A stretch of 64,000 bases of DNA, taken from NCBI GenBank assembly GCA_027488215.1, contig JAIYCB010000008.1, positions 62,001-126,000 of the forward strand, written 5' to 3'. Each line of letters begins with the position of its first letter. Position 1 is the first letter of the stretch. The translations under genes were made by a program, and so were the position numbers. Positions 38,453-48,758 of this stretch are shown here, in pieces. The DNA is from Comamonadaceae bacterium (GTDB lineage: Bacteria; Pseudomonadota; Gammaproteobacteria; Burkholderiales; Burkholderiaceae_C). Under the pieces are notes generated by a model. The model was not told the origin of the DNA and ran no database searches. It was given only the letters and a program-made list of their open reading frames with translations.

Positions 38453-40132
38453 TCAGGCCTTGACGCGCAATTCACGACGCAAAATTTTACCCACTGGCGT
38501 CTTGGGCAATTCATCGCGGAATTCGATCACGCGAGGCTGCTTGTACGCGGTCATGTTCTCGCGGCAGTAAGCCATGATCTGCTCTGCGGTCAGCGCCGGG
38601 TCTTTGCGCACCACCACCAGCTTGACGGTTTCGCCGGTTTTTTCGTCGGGCACACCAATGGCGGCACACTCCAGCACACCCGGGCAAGCGGATGCCACTT
38701 CTTCGACCTCGTTGGGATAGACGTTGAAACCGCTGACCAAGATCATGTCTTTCTTGCGGTCCACGATCTTAAAATATCCACGCGCATCCACGGTGCCGAC
38801 GTCGCCCGACTTGAAGTAACCGTCGGCGGTCATGACCTTGGCCGTTTCATCCGGGCGTTGCCAGTAACCGGCCATCACCTGCGGACCTTTGATGGCGATC
38901 TCGCCGGGCGTGCCGGGGGTGGTGACTTCGTTGCCTTCGTCGTCGAGCAGCTTCATGAAGGTGCCAGGCAAGGGCACACCAATCGTGCTGGTGAACTCGG
39001 TGCTGGTGGTCGGGTTGCAACTGGCCGACGGGCTGGTCTCGGACAAGCCATAACCTTCGCAGATCGGGCAGCCTGTTTTCTCCAGCCAGAGCTTGGCCAC
39101 GTTGGGCGTCACAGCGGTGCCTCCGCCCAAAGACACTTTCAGGTTGGACCAGTTGACGGTGCCGAAATCCGGGTGATTGGCCAAACCATTGAACAAGGTG
39201 TTCACGGCCGGGAAGCTGTGGAAGGTGTGCTTGGACAACTCCTTAAGCACGGCAGGCAGATCGCGTGGATTGGGAATCAGGATGGTCTTGCCGCCCATGC
39301 GCAGGCCGAGCATCATGTTCACCGTGAAAGCAAAGATGTGGTACAGCGGCAAAGCACACACATTGGTGGGCTGCTCGCCTGCCGGAATGCGCTTCATGAC
39401 TGGCGCATTCCAGGCTTCGGACTGCAAGACATTGGCGATCACATTGCGGTGAAGCAGCACTGCGCCTTTGGACACGCCCGTGGTGCCCCCCGTGTATTGC
39501 AGCACGGCGATGTCGTCGGCTGTCAGCTCGGGTTTTCGAAAGGCTTGTTGACGCCCCTTGGTCAAAGCGTCGTTGAAACGCACCGCCCGCGGTAAATTGA
39601 AAGCAGGCACCATTTTCTTGACGTTGCGCACCACGTAATTGACCAGGCTACCCTTGAGCAGCCCCAAGCGGTCACCCATGGCGGCCAGCACCACGTGTTG
39701 CACCGGAGTTTGCGCGATGCATTTCTCAAGCGTCGCAGCAAAATTCTCGATGATGACAATCGCTTTGGCCCCAGAGTCCTTGAGTTGGTGCTCCAATTCA
39801 CGGGCGGTGTACAGGGGGTTGACATTGACCACCACCAAGCCAGCACGCAAGATGGCCGCCACCGCCACAGGGTACTGAGGCACATTGGGCATCATGACCG
39901 CAACGCGATCACCTTTGTTCAAACCCAGCGATTGCAAGTAAGCTGCCAGGCCCAAGCTTTCCTGGTCGGTCTGTTCGTAACTGATGTCCTTGCCCAAAAA
40001 ACTGTAGGCAGTAAGGTTTGAAAATTTGGCAAAACTCTCATCCAGCAAGCCCACCAAAGAGTTGTAGGCGGTCGGATCAATGTCGGCCGGTACGCCTTCG
40101 GGGTAACTCTGCAGCCAAACGGGGTTCATCAT
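38453..40132 (-). CDS. fadD: Long-chain acyl-CoA ligase FadD
   Basis: FadD activates long-chain fatty acids to acyl-CoA for beta-oxidation. The 559-residue protein has the AMP-binding signature YTGGTTGVSKGAVLLHRN and the GYGLSETSPS motif. The C-terminal KTPVGKILRRELR carries the catalytic Lys. The ATG at 40132 (MMNPVWLQSY) has AGGAGA seven bases upstream, so the longer open frame is not used. It is a single-gene unit with its own terminator. Confidence 0.94.
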   Translation of the reverse strand: MMNPVWLQSYPEGVPADIDPTAYNSLVGLLDESFAKFSNLTAYSFLGKDISYEQTDQESLGLAAYLQSLGLNKGDRVAVMMPNVPQYPVAVAAILRAGLVVVNVNPLYTARELEHQLKDSGAKAIVIIENFAATLEKCIAQTPVQHVVLAAMGDRLGLLKGSLVNYVVRNVKKMVPAFNLPRAVRFNDALTKGRQQAFRKPELTADDIAVLQYTGGTTGVSKGAVLLHRNVIANVLQSEAWNAPVMKRIPAGEQPTNVCALPLYHIFAFTVNMMLGLRMGGKTILIPNPRDLPAVLKELSKHTFHSFPAVNTLFNGLANHPDFGTVNWSNLKVSLGGGTAVTPNVAKLWLEKTGCPICEGYGLSETSPSASCNPTTSTEFTSTIGVPLPGTFMKLLDDEGNEVTTPGTPGEIAIKGPQVMAGYWQRPDETAKVMTADGYFKSGDVGTVDARGYFKIVDRKKDMILVSGFNVYPNEVEEVASACPGVLECAAIGVPDEKTGETVKLVVVRKDPALTAEQIMAYCRENMTAYKQPRVIEFRDELPKTPVGKILRRELRVKA

Positions 40133-40280
40133 GTCAGATTCTCCTGACGTCCAGTCTAACCCACAACTGACAGCAAACTGACTTGCAAGGCTACTGGATT
40201 TCCCGAGGGCCTGGCCTCCAAAAAGTGCGCTCGAAAGCTGGCTGTGTTCACCCGACAACACACCAGTCCGACCCGCAATC

Positions 40281-40307
40281 AAAGAAGGGGCCAGATGGGC
40301 CCCTTCT
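40281..40307 (-). terminator. Hairpin terminator after pntB
   Basis: AGAAGGGGCC (40283-40292) pairs perfectly with GGCCCCTTCT (40298-40307) around five bases. On the minus strand it starts 19 bases beyond the pntB stop. Only three T follow directly, so it may be a weak or stabilising hairpin. Confidence 0.7.
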
Positions 40308-40326
40308 AGGTGGTGAGGTGACGGCC

Positions 40327-41757
40327 TCAGGCCTTCAAGGCAACCAAGACCTCATCCAGCATCTTCTTCGCATCGCCAAACAGCATGCGGTTGTTGTCTT
40401 TGTAGAAGAGCGGGTTGTCCACACCGGCGTAGCCACTGGCCATGGAGCGCTTCATCACGATGCTGGTGCGCGCCTTCCACACTTCGAGCACCGGCATGCC
40501 GGCGATGGGGCTGGTCGGATCGTCCTGGGCAGCGGGGTTCACGATGTCGTTGGCACCAATGACCATCACCACATCGGTGTCCGGGAAATCGTCGTTGATC
40601 TCGTCCATCTCCAACACAATGTCGTAAGGCACCTTGGCTTCGGCCAAAAGCACGTTCATGTGGCCCGGCATACGGCCGGCTACCGGGTGGATGCCAAAGC
40701 GCACGTTGACACCCTTGTCCCTCAGGGTCCGGGTGATTTCATTGACCGTATGCTGAGCCTGAGCCACCGCCATGCCATAGCCAGGCACAATGATCACGCT
40801 CTTGGCGTCGCGCAGCAGCTCGGCGGTTTCGGTGGCGCTCACAGGCACCACTTCGCCCTGTGGCTCGGCTGCAGCGCCATCGGCCTTGGGCGCTGCGGGC
40901 GCACCGCCACCGAAGCCCCCAGCGATCACGCTGATGAAGTTGCGGTTCATCGCGTTGCACATGATGTAACTCAAGATGGCGCCCGACGAACCCACCAGTG
41001 CGCCGGTCACGATCAGCAAGTCGTTGCCCAGCATGAAACCGGTGGCCGCAGCCGCCCAACCGGAGTAGCTGTTGAGCATGGACACCACCACCGGCATGTC
41101 AGCACCACCGATGGCCATGACCATGTGGATGCCAAAAAGCAACGCAATGACGGTCATGATGATCAGTGGGGTCATGCCATCGGCCACGCTGCCAGCGCGC
41201 ACGAACTCACTGCCGAACCAGATCACCACCAAAAGACCGATCAGGTTCAACCAGTGGCGCGCGGGCAGCAACAAGGGCTTGCCGCCAATCTTTCCGTTGA
41301 GCTTGCCAAAGGCGATGAGTGAACCGGAGAAGGTGACCGCACCGATCAGGATGCCAAGGTAGATTTCGACTTCGTGGATGACCTTTTCGGCACCGGTGTA
41401 CTGAATGGACGTGTCCACGTAGCTGGAAAAACCGACCAGGCAGGCGGCCAAGCCGACCAAGCTGTGCATCAGCGCAACCAGCTCGGGCATCTGGGTCATC
41501 TTGACGGTTTTGGCAGCGTACAGCCCTATACCGCCACCTATCACCAGGGCTGCAATGATCCAGGGCACCCCCGCTGCGGCCACTCGGGGGCCGACGATGG
41601 TTGCGATCACTGCCAGCGCCATACCAATGACACCATAGAGGTTGCCACGGCGCGAAGTTTCCGGGTTGGACAAGCCACCCAGGCTGAGGATGAAAAGGAT
41701 GGCGGCCCCGAGGTAGGCAACGGTGGCCAAGCTAGGAGAAATGAGACTTTGAGACAT
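40327..41757 (-). CDS. pntB: NAD(P) transhydrogenase subunit beta
   Basis: PntB forms, with PntA, the proton-translocating transhydrogenase that makes NADPH from NADH. The 476-residue protein has about nine membrane segments in its first 270 residues. The C-terminal NADP-binding domain has the [13 protein letters not shown] motif and the [15 protein letters not shown] segment. It lies 30 bases after pntA on the same strand. Confidence 0.96.
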   Translation of the reverse strand: MSQSLISPSLATVAYLGAAILFILSLGGLSNPETSRRGNLYGVIGMALAVIATIVGPRVAAAGVPWIIAALVIGGGIGLYAAKTVKMTQMPELVALMHSLVGLAACLVGFSSYVDTSIQYTGAEKVIHEVEIYLGILIGAVTFSGSLIAFGKLNGKIGGKPLLLPARHWLNLIGLLVVIWFGSEFVRAGSVADGMTPLIIMTVIALLFGIHMVMAIGGADMPVVVSMLNSYSGWAAAATGFMLGNDLLIVTGALVGSSGAILSYIMCNAMNRNFISVIAGGFGGGAPAAPKADGAAAEPQGEVVPVSATETAELLRDAKSVIIVPGYGMAVAQAQHTVNEITRTLRDKGVNVRFGIHPVAGRMPGHMNVLLAEAKVPYDIVLEMDEINDDFPDTDVVMVIGANDIVNPAAQDDPTSPIAGMPVLEVWKARTSIVMKRSMASGYAGVDNPLFYKDNNRMLFGDAKKMLDEVLVALKA

Positions 41758-41787
41758 GTTGTCTTTCCTTTTTATTCTTATCTCGGC

Positions 41788-43395
41788 TTACTTGCGGAAC
41801 ATGTCCAGCATGCGGCGCGTCACCGCAAAGCCGCCGAACATATTGATGGCGGTCAGCACAATGCCGCCGAACGCCATCCACTGAATCAGCGCATCGGGGC
41901 GACCGTTGGTGCCGGCCTCCGGCGGCAGGATCTGCACCAGCGCACCAATGACAATGATGCTAGAGATCGCGTTGGTCACACTCATCAGCGGCGTGTGCAG
42001 CGCGGGCGTCACGTTCCACACCACCATGTAGCCAATGAAGCAGGCCAACACAAACACGGTGAAGTGCCCCAGGAAGGCCGCCGGGGCATACGCACCGATG
42101 GCCCAGAAGACCAGCGCCCCCAGACCGAACACCATCGCCAGCGTTTTGGCGGGCAGCGGTCCGCTGCTGCCGTGGCCATGCGCGCTTTTCTTTTCGGCGG
42201 TGGCTACCGGCTTGGCGGCGGGCTTGGGTGCCGCAGCTGGCAGCGGGGGTGCGGGCCAGGTGATTTCGCCGTTTTTGATGACCGTCAGACCCCGGATCGC
42301 ATCGTCTTCCATGTTGACGTTGATCACGCCGTCTTTGGTCTTGCACAACTCTTCCGTCAAGCGGAACAGGTTGGTACCGTACAGCGTGGACGACTGGCGT
42401 GCCATGCGTGAAGCCAGGTCGGTGTAGCCGACAATGGTCACACCGTGCTTGACCACTGCCTTGCCGGGCTCGGTCAGTTCACAGTTACCGCCTTGCTCGG
42501 CGGCCATGTCCACGATCACGCTACCAGGCTTCATGCTTTTCACCATTTCAGCGGTGATCAGGCGCGGGGCGGGCTTGCCGGGGATCAGCGCGGTGGTGAT
42601 GATGATGTCGCACTCTTGGGCCTGCTTGGCGTACATCTCGCGCTGCGCCGCCTGGAAACCCTCGCTCATGACCTTGGCGTAACCGCCGCCGCCCGAGCCT
42701 TCTTCTTCATAGTCCACCTTGACGAACTCGCCACCCAGCGAAATGACCTGGTCGGCCACTTCAGCGCGGGTGTCGTTGGCACGCACGATGGCGCCCAAGC
42801 TGGCGGCCGCGCCAATGGCGGCGAGACCCGCCACACCGGCACCGGCGATGAACACCTTGGCGGGGGGCACTTTGCCCGCGGCTGTGATCTGGCCGTTGAA
42901 GAAACGGCCAAAAGCGTTGGCTGCCTCGACCACCGCGCGGTAGCCGCTCACCCCGGCCATGGAAGTCAGCGCATCCATCTTCTGGGCGCGGCTGAGCGTG
43001 CGGGGCAGTGCGTCAATCGACAGCGCGGTGACCTTTTTGGCGGCCAGCTGCTGCATCAAATCAGGGTTTTGCGCGGGCCACAAGAAGCCGATCAGCGTCT
43101 GGCCTTCGTGCATCAGGGCGACTTCGTCGGCCGTGGGAGCGCGTACTTTGAAGACGATGTCGCTGCCGCTCCACAAAGCAGCGGCGGTCGGTGCAATGCT
43201 TGCTCCAGCTTGCTCATAGGCATCGTCCGACAAATCGGCGAGATCGCCCGCGCCACGCTCGACCACCACGGCAAAACCGAGTTTGACCAGCTTGGTCACC
43301 ACATCGGGCACAGTGGCCACGCGCTTTTCACCGGGAAATACTTCCCGTGGCACGCCGATGCGTTGGCCCTTGGGCGTGGTTTCGCCTGTTTGCAT
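41788..43395 (-). CDS. pntA: NAD(P) transhydrogenase subunit alpha
   Basis: PntA carries the NAD-binding domain of the proton-pumping transhydrogenase. At 535 residues this is the single-chain form. The catalytic domain contains [15 protein letters not shown], an Ala/Pro/Lys-rich linker lies near 390-420, and the membrane part has four hydrophobic segments. Many alphaproteobacterial relatives split this chain in two. The ATG at 43395 follows GAGGAAA. Three inverted repeats lie in the gap before it. Confidence 0.96.
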   Translation of the reverse strand: MQTGETTPKGQRIGVPREVFPGEKRVATVPDVVTKLVKLGFAVVVERGAGDLADLSDDAYEQAGASIAPTAAALWSGSDIVFKVRAPTADEVALMHEGQTLIGFLWPAQNPDLMQQLAAKKVTALSIDALPRTLSRAQKMDALTSMAGVSGYRAVVEAANAFGRFFNGQITAAGKVPPAKVFIAGAGVAGLAAIGAAASLGAIVRANDTRAEVADQVISLGGEFVKVDYEEEGSGGGGYAKVMSEGFQAAQREMYAKQAQECDIIITTALIPGKPAPRLITAEMVKSMKPGSVIVDMAAEQGGNCELTEPGKAVVKHGVTIVGYTDLASRMARQSSTLYGTNLFRLTEELCKTKDGVINVNMEDDAIRGLTVIKNGEITWPAPPLPAAAPKPAAKPVATAEKKSAHGHGSSGPLPAKTLAMVFGLGALVFWAIGAYAPAAFLGHFTVFVLACFIGYMVVWNVTPALHTPLMSVTNAISSIIVIGALVQILPPEAGTNGRPDALIQWMAFGGIVLTAINMFGGFAVTRRMLDMFRK

Positions 43396-43443
43396 GTCTG
43401 TTTCCTCGCTCTATCAACAAAAAATGGGGTTAATTTCAAAGCT

Positions 43444-43495
43444 TAACCGAAATCGGTTATCGCATGGCCTGATCAAGTCTTTAGCGAACTTGATC
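43444..43495. promoter_or_regulatory. Two inverted repeats in the pntA upstream gap
   Basis: TAACCGA (43444-43450) is inverted as TCGGTTA (43453-43459). GATCAAGT (43471-43478) is inverted as ACTTGATC (43488-43495). They lie 49-100 bases upstream of the pntA ATG. Candidate operators for pntAB or the divergent Nudix gene; the binding protein is unknown. Confidence 0.5.
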
Positions 43496-43526
43496 ATCCC
43501 GATGGGGTTAGATAATGTCAGTCAGT

Positions 43527-43550
43527 ACCGATATGAAGAATTCCATCGGT
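43527..43550. promoter_or_regulatory. Inverted repeat ACCGAT-N12-ATCGGT
   Basis: ACCGAT (43527-43532) is mirrored by ATCGGT (43545-43550). It shares the ACCGA/TCGGT core with the 43444-43459 repeat, so one regulator might use both. It lies 76 bases before the Nudix start. Confidence 0.4.
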
Positions 43551-43625
43551 CATTCAGGCACTCTTTTGGTGCTGAACAGGAGTTGGCAGCTTACCGTGCC
43601 AGTTTCCAGACCGATAATCAAGGTC

Positions 43626-44120
43626 ATGGACACACGCTGGAAACCCAATGTCACCGTGGCCGCCATCATCGAGCGTGATGGTCGCTACCTGTTGATCGAA
43701 GAACACACCCAAGAGGGTTTGCGCCTGAACAATCCGGCAGGCCACCTGGACCCGGGCGAATCGCCAGAACAAGCCTGCGCCCGCGAAGCACTGGAGGAAA
43801 CGGCCCAGCCGTTCAAGCCCACGGCCTTGGTCGGCATTTACCTGTCACGTTTTCAGCGCCCGGCGACTGGAGAAGACATCACCTATGTGCGGATGGCTTT
43901 TTGTGGCGACATTGGTGCAGTGCAGCCCCATCTCCACTTGGACGAGGGCATTGTGCGCACGCTGTGGATGACACCCGAAGAAGTGCGCGCCAGCGCCGAG
44001 CGTCACCGCAGCCCCCTGGTCTTGCGTTGCATTGAAGACCACCTGGCTGGACAACGCTTCCCGCTGGGGGTGATCCACACCGACCCGGCCGTGGCCAACT
44101 TGCCTCCCCTTGCGACATGA
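43626..44120 (+). CDS. Nudix hydrolase, NudJ-like
   Basis: This 164-residue protein carries a Nudix box (GHLDPGESPEQACAREALEETA), which cleaves a nucleoside diphosphate linked to another group. The box ends in Ala where Gly is usual. The overall layout resembles NudJ, a thiamine and nucleotide pyrophosphatase. I start it at 43626 (MDTRWKPNV), where the domain begins, though the open frame reaches back to 43515. Its TGA overlaps the ATG of the next gene, showing coupling. NudJ often accompanies mnmA, which here is 5 kb away. Confidence 0.85.
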   Translation: MDTRWKPNVTVAAIIERDGRYLLIEEHTQEGLRLNNPAGHLDPGESPEQACAREALEETAQPFKPTALVGIYLSRFQRPATGEDITYVRMAFCGDIGAVQPHLHLDEGIVRTLWMTPEEVRASAERHRSPLVLRCIEDHLAGQRFPLGVIHTDPAVANLPPLAT

Positions 44121-44878
44121 GCCTCAATTGGCCTACCGAAGCACTTTGGCTGCTCACGGGCGCAGCCGCTTTCTTGGCGGGCGTGCTCAATGCAATTGCC
44201 GGCGGCGGCAGCTTCCTCACCTTTCCGGCCCTGGTGTTTGCCGGCGTACCGCCCCTGGCGGCCAACGCCACCAGCGCCATGGCCGTCAGCCCAGGCTACC
44301 TGGGCAGCGTGCTGGGTTTTCGCTCGGAGCTGCAAGCCATACCCCGCGCGTTGTTGCGGAGGGAAGTGGCCATTGCCGCGATCGGCGGCTTGATCGGCGC
44401 TGGCTTGCTGCTGCTCACCCCGGCGCGGGTTTTTTCGGGCTTGGTACCCTGGCTGCTGCTGCTCGCCACGGCCCTGTTTGCAGCCGGGCCCTGGCTGGGG
44501 CGGCGCAATGCAGGCCAAGGTCACCCCGCTTGGCGGTTGCCAGGCCTGATGGGCGTGGCCATTTACGGCGGTTACTTCAATGGCGGGCTGGGCATTTTGC
44601 TGATGGCCCTCTACACCCTGACGGGCGAGAGCCGATTGAACACGGTCAATGCACTGAAAAACCTCAACTCCTTTGTGCTTTCCCTGCTGTCGGTGGCCGC
44701 CTTCGCCGTCGCCGGAGCCATCGTCTGGCCGCAGGCACTGTGGATGATGGTGCTGGCCACATTGGGGGGCTGGGCAGGCGCTCGCCTGGCCAAGCGCTTG
44801 CCTGTAAGCTGGGTGCGCTGGCTGGTGATTGGCACCGGCCTGGTGATGAGCATGGTGTTTTTTTCGCGCTCGGCCTGA
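44117..44878 (+). CDS. Sulfite exporter TauE/SafE family permease
   Basis: This 253-residue inner-membrane protein has about eight hydrophobic segments. The family motif NAIAGGGSFLTFPAL lies near the N terminus and a second half-repeat GGYFNGGLGILLMALY in the middle. Relatives export sulfite, sulfoacetate or other sulfur-containing anions, but the substrate here is not predictable. It overlaps the Nudix gene by four bases. Confidence 0.87.
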   Translation: MSLNWPTEALWLLTGAAAFLAGVLNAIAGGGSFLTFPALVFAGVPPLAANATSAMAVSPGYLGSVLGFRSELQAIPRALLRREVAIAAIGGLIGAGLLLLTPARVFSGLVPWLLLLATALFAAGPWLGRRNAGQGHPAWRLPGLMGVAIYGGYFNGGLGILLMALYTLTGESRLNTVNALKNLNSFVLSLLSVAAFAVAGAIVWPQALWMMVLATLGGWAGARLAKRLPVSWVRWLVIGTGLVMSMVFFSRSA

Positions 44879-44899
44879 GCACCGACCAACTAACCGGTT

Positions 44900-46345
44900 T
44901 TATCGGGCCGCTGTGGGTGCGGCTACCTCCCCAAAAAGGGAAGGACCCCAGCCCAAATCTTTGGCCATCAACTGCGCAAGTCTTTGGTAGCCGGGCACGG
45001 TGAAGTGGATCAGGTCCCGCGCCATCAGGGGGGGGTTGTGGCGGACCCAGCGGTAAGCACTGCCTGCACCCCCCATGGCCTCGAACATGCTCCAGACGTG
45101 GCAACCATGGGCGCTTGCCACCTGCTTTTGGATGCGACCGATCTCCTGGTGCACTCGGGTAAAACGCAGCAGATCGGGGGCCTTTCGCTCTGGATTACGG
45201 GATGAGGACTTGCCCACCTTTTGAGAGCGCCGCACCAAAATCCCGCGGTCCCCGGGGGCGATCAGCAAGCAGGCCGCCTGGGGAAAAACCGCTCGCCACT
45301 GGGAAACCGACGCCTGCAACATTTGCCGATAAGCTTGGGCGCTGAAAGGCTGGACATTGCCTTCGTTGGTGCCGAAAGCCAACACCACCACGTCATAAGG
45401 CGGCTGCGGCCACCAAGGCATCAAGGACTCGGGTCGCACAAGCCGCCAGCCCGCAGCCGTGGCCCCGGGATAACCAAACACATCCATTTGCAAGCGCACC
45501 TGAGGGGCTACCGGCCACTCCAGACCCTGCAAACGAAACGGGCCTTGTTGTACCCGCAGTGCCAGGGTGGACATGGCCTCTTGGCCCAACAACTCCAGCA
45601 CGGCAGGACCTTCTTCGCCTTGCAAGGTGATGAGCTGTTCTGGACCCGAATCCACCCGCACCGCCAAAACGACAGGCCGTTCGGTCTGCTGGTAAAGCAA
45701 GCGGAGACGAGAATGTTCAGCTCGAGCTGCCGCATTACGAAGGTCCAGCGCCAACCAGGCACCGTCCTGAAGGCTGCTCATGTTGACCAGGCCGGGACCG
45801 GGGTGCGCAGCCCCGGCGTTGTGGGAATGAGCAGGTTCGAATTGCCAATCAGGACTCACGCAGGTTTTGCGCAAAGGCAAGCGTACGCCTGGCCGACCCA
45901 AATTGGCCGGTACAAACCGGAACCCGACTTGATCGGGTGAAAGCCGTGACAAACGTTGCAACTCCTGCGTGAAAAATCCAGCGGCGAGGTGGCTGTCGCT
46001 CCAAATGCCAACGCGTAAAACCGAAGGATCCGCTCGTGACCACAAAGGAAAAGCAGCAGGCACTTCTCCTGGAACTGCATCGGGCATCCGGGAAGCAGCC
46101 TCCCGGAAAGCAGGCAACTGCTTATCCACCTCTTCTTGATCGGGCCACTCGACCGGATCGGGATCAGCCGGACGCTCAGGCCTTGGCGCGCGAGGCGGCA
46201 AACTGCACTGCAAATCCGGCGCATTGGACTGAATTTGCACCTGCACGCGGGTCATGGCCGCTTGTCCGCTTTGGGCCTGAACGCAGCTGCTGGCCCAGGC
46301 CAACACCAGACAGAACGCCGCTTGACCAAAGGCAAGGGGGTTCAT
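44900..46345 (-). CDS. SGNH hydrolase with inserted domain, Ape1-like layout
   Basis: This secreted hydrolase of 481 residues has a signal peptide (AFCLVLAWASSCVQAQ) and a Pro-rich stretch at 48-65. SGNH block I is GIWSDSHLAAGFFT with the candidate nucleophile S118, followed by AFGTNEGN near 325. D444 and H447 in DLIHFT complete the triad. About 200 residues, partly beta-rich (150-310), separate block I from the rest. This resembles peptidoglycan O-acetylesterase Ape1, where a CBM35-like domain splits the fold. It is the last gene of the MBOAT operon and overlaps its neighbour by four bases. Esterase or transferase direction is undecided. Confidence 0.75.
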   Translation of the reverse strand: MNPLAFGQAAFCLVLAWASSCVQAQSGQAAMTRVQVQIQSNAPDLQCSLPPRAPRPERPADPDPVEWPDQEEVDKQLPAFREAASRMPDAVPGEVPAAFPLWSRADPSVLRVGIWSDSHLAAGFFTQELQRLSRLSPDQVGFRFVPANLGRPGVRLPLRKTCVSPDWQFEPAHSHNAGAAHPGPGLVNMSSLQDGAWLALDLRNAAARAEHSRLRLLYQQTERPVVLAVRVDSGPEQLITLQGEEGPAVLELLGQEAMSTLALRVQQGPFRLQGLEWPVAPQVRLQMDVFGYPGATAAGWRLVRPESLMPWWPQPPYDVVVLAFGTNEGNVQPFSAQAYRQMLQASVSQWRAVFPQAACLLIAPGDRGILVRRSQKVGKSSSRNPERKAPDLLRFTRVHQEIGRIQKQVASAHGCHVWSMFEAMGGAGSAYRWVRHNPPLMARDLIHFTVPGYQRLAQLMAKDLGWGPSLFGEVAAPTAAR

Positions 46346-47334
46346 GGCTGACGGGCCTGCTCGATGTGTGCCAGCAAGGCCTGGTTAATCAGGCGCAAGC
46401 CCGAGGGCGTGAGGTGAATGCCGTCATTCGCGCGCAAATTCACACGTTGGCCATCTTCTTTGTTTTTGAATTTTTGAAATGGCTCTGACAACAGACCGAT
46501 CAGAGGCTCGGTGGCGAGGTAATCGGTGCGCCATTGGGTGGCACGGGCATGGAAGATGTGATTTTGTAAAACCGCTCCGTCCCTGATGCGGCCATCCTGC
46601 ATGGAAGGCAGTCCCACCCAAATCACACGCACTTGGCGCTGCACAGCAGCGGCCAACACCTCATCCACGCGCAAAGCGTAATTCAAAGCCCAGCCCGGCG
46701 ATGGGAACAAATGGCGCTGACCATCGACCAGCATGTCCCAAGGGTCATTCGGCCCCAAGAAGACCACGAGCAGCGTCAGACTCTTGGCATCCATCTCGTC
46801 CATCATGCGCGTGGGCCAGTCAAAGTAACGCCGCACGGTCAGACCCGTGCTTTGACGACTCAAATCATGCACTTCCCAATCAGGATACAAACGGGTCATT
46901 TCACGCAAGAACAAGGGCGCAATGCCCTGCATCATCGAATCACCCGCCAACAAAATCCGCTGGACACCGGGTGCCAGTTTTTGCTGCGACAAGGTGGCCA
47001 GAAACTGTCCCGGCGGCAATGGCTCGGGCAAGCTTTGCAGTTGCGGGGGTTCAGGTGTGCGGTTGATCGGGGCAGGATCCTCTAGCACTCCTGTCGAAGA
47101 TGGCCAATTCAAACGAAACAAAGGTCTGGCCCCGCCGGAACGAATGCGTTCATCCAGCCATCGCGAAGGTGCAAACAAGACTTGGGCCACCGATGGCGGT
47201 AAGGCTGCTTCCAGACTGAAGTGATAGCGAACACCCAAATACTTTTCGATAGAAGTCAACCAGGACAAGCACACCAGCAAGGCAATGCCTGGCAAGAGCC
47301 AACTCAGCTGAAGTGCAGACAAACGATGACGCAT
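46342..47334 (-). CDS. Membrane-anchored SGNH protein (PatB/DUF459-like)
   Basis: This 330-residue protein has one N-terminal membrane anchor (residues 8-27) and a Pro-rich spacer (85-108). The SGNH domain has LLAGDSMMQG with S133, FLGPND near 193, and DGIHLTPSG with D304 and H307. Such proteins work with MBOAT acyltransferases to place acetyl groups on periplasmic glycans, as PatB does on peptidoglycan. The ATG at 47334 lies one base after the MBOAT stop, so the two are tightly coupled. Confidence 0.8.
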   Translation of the reverse strand: MRHRLSALQLSWLLPGIALLVCLSWLTSIEKYLGVRYHFSLEAALPPSVAQVLFAPSRWLDERIRSGGARPLFRLNWPSSTGVLEDPAPINRTPEPPQLQSLPEPLPPGQFLATLSQQKLAPGVQRILLAGDSMMQGIAPLFLREMTRLYPDWEVHDLSRQSTGLTVRRYFDWPTRMMDEMDAKSLTLLVVFLGPNDPWDMLVDGQRHLFPSPGWALNYALRVDEVLAAAVQRQVRVIWVGLPSMQDGRIRDGAVLQNHIFHARATQWRTDYLATEPLIGLLSEPFQKFKNKEDGQRVNLRANDGIHLTPSGLRLINQALLAHIEQARQP

Positions 47335-47335
47335 A

Positions 47336-48748
47336 TCAAAACCGGTAATAAATAAAACTCGGCACCCCCTCAGGTGCCCCATAAAGCACTGCAAACAGCA
47401 GCAATGCCAGCACAACGCCAGACCACCAAGGACCCAGACGCGCCAGACACGCCACACTCAGGCGCTGCAAACCCAATGCCCAGGGACTCAAGCCTAAAAC
47501 CAAAGCAGAAATTCCCAACAAACCCCACCAAGGCAATTGGTCGGGTAACCAAAAACCCACCGGGCTGTGCCAAAGGCCTTGCAGCATTTGGAGTGCCTGC
47601 GGCAAAGAGTCTGCCCGGAAAAACACCCAAGCCACACTGACAAAAACAAAAGTCAAGAATTGCGCGGCCCAGCGCGGCCAGACTGGCATACCCCAGCGCT
47701 TGGCCATGTTTTGCACCACCACACCGAGCCCGTGTAACAAACCCCAAACCACAAAAGTCCAGTTAGCACCGTGCCACAAACCACTGATCAACATGCCCGT
47801 CAGCACATTGAGCTGCGTTCGGTACCAACCCAGACGGTTGCCACCCATGGGGATGTAAATGTAATCGCGGATGAAGCTGGACAAAGACACGTGCCAGCGT
47901 GTCCAGAAATCGGACAGATTGCGCGCCAAATAGGGTTGGCGGAAATTGACTGGCAAACGATAACCCAGCAACAAAGCCAATCCTGTCACGATCAATGTGT
48001 AGCCCGCAAAATCGAGAAAAATCTGCATGCTGTAACCCAGCATGGCCGCTGCCAGCGACACACTGGCGTATTGCTCAGGGGACTTGTAAACCGGGTCGAC
48101 CACCTGGGCTGACAACCAGGACGCCAACACCACCTTTTGCACCAATCCCAATGCGATCAGGTACAGGGCCAACCAGCCTTGCCGAGGACTGCCCACGCGC
48201 CGCATTGGGGGTTGCCCATCGGTCTGCGCGAAGAAATGCTCAGCTCGCCAGATGGGCCCAGCGAACAAAGTAGGCCAAAAACTCAGGAACAGCATCACAT
48301 CCGCCCAAGAACGGGCAGAGGCCGGTGCGCGACCGACCATGACCAAGTAGGTCACTGCCTGGAAGGTAAAAAACGAGACTCCCACAGGCGCCACCCAATT
48401 GAGCACGGGTAACAAGGACACAAAACCCGTGTGCTGCAGGATTGCCTGAAAGGTTTCCCGGACAAATTCATAGTACTTGAGGGAAAAAAGAAAAGATCCA
48501 GCCAACCAAAGGCCCAGTACCAGAGGTAGGCGAGCAGATGCAGCCCGCTGCATCCAGCGTCCCAAGAGCCAAATCACAGTGCTGTAGACCATCAACACCA
48601 GAGCAAAAAGTGGCACCCAAGTGGCGTACAGTGCATAGGCGGAGACGATCAGCAAGCCTCGCTGCGCACGCGGGTGATCGGCTAAAGCCCAGTAAGACGG
48701 AAAAAATAAAAGGCACAGCAGCGCAAATTCGGGCGAGACAAAACTCAT
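47336..48748 (-). CDS. MBOAT family O-acyltransferase (PatA/AlgI-like)
   Basis: This integral membrane acyltransferase of 470 residues has about ten or more hydrophobic segments. The signature RNLSDFWTRWHVSLSSFIRD (H286) and the active His H326 in ISGLWHGANWTFVVWG are present. It probably passes acetyl groups across the inner membrane to a periplasmic SGNH partner. The start at 48748 has GAGAGG six bases upstream, ten bases after the transglycosylase stop. Alginate AlgI belongs to the same family, but no polysaccharide biosynthesis genes are nearby. Confidence 0.88.
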   Translation of the reverse strand: MSFVSPEFALLCLLFFPSYWALADHPRAQRGLLIVSAYALYATWVPLFALVLMVYSTVIWLLGRWMQRAASARLPLVLGLWLAGSFLFSLKYYEFVRETFQAILQHTGFVSLLPVLNWVAPVGVSFFTFQAVTYLVMVGRAPASARSWADVMLFLSFWPTLFAGPIWRAEHFFAQTDGQPPMRRVGSPRQGWLALYLIALGLVQKVVLASWLSAQVVDPVYKSPEQYASVSLAAAMLGYSMQIFLDFAGYTLIVTGLALLLGYRLPVNFRQPYLARNLSDFWTRWHVSLSSFIRDYIYIPMGGNRLGWYRTQLNVLTGMLISGLWHGANWTFVVWGLLHGLGVVVQNMAKRWGMPVWPRWAAQFLTFVFVSVAWVFFRADSLPQALQMLQGLWHSPVGFWLPDQLPWWGLLGISALVLGLSPWALGLQRLSVACLARLGPWWSGVVLALLLFAVLYGAPEGVPSFIYYRF

Positions 48749-48758
48749 GCAAGGCCTC

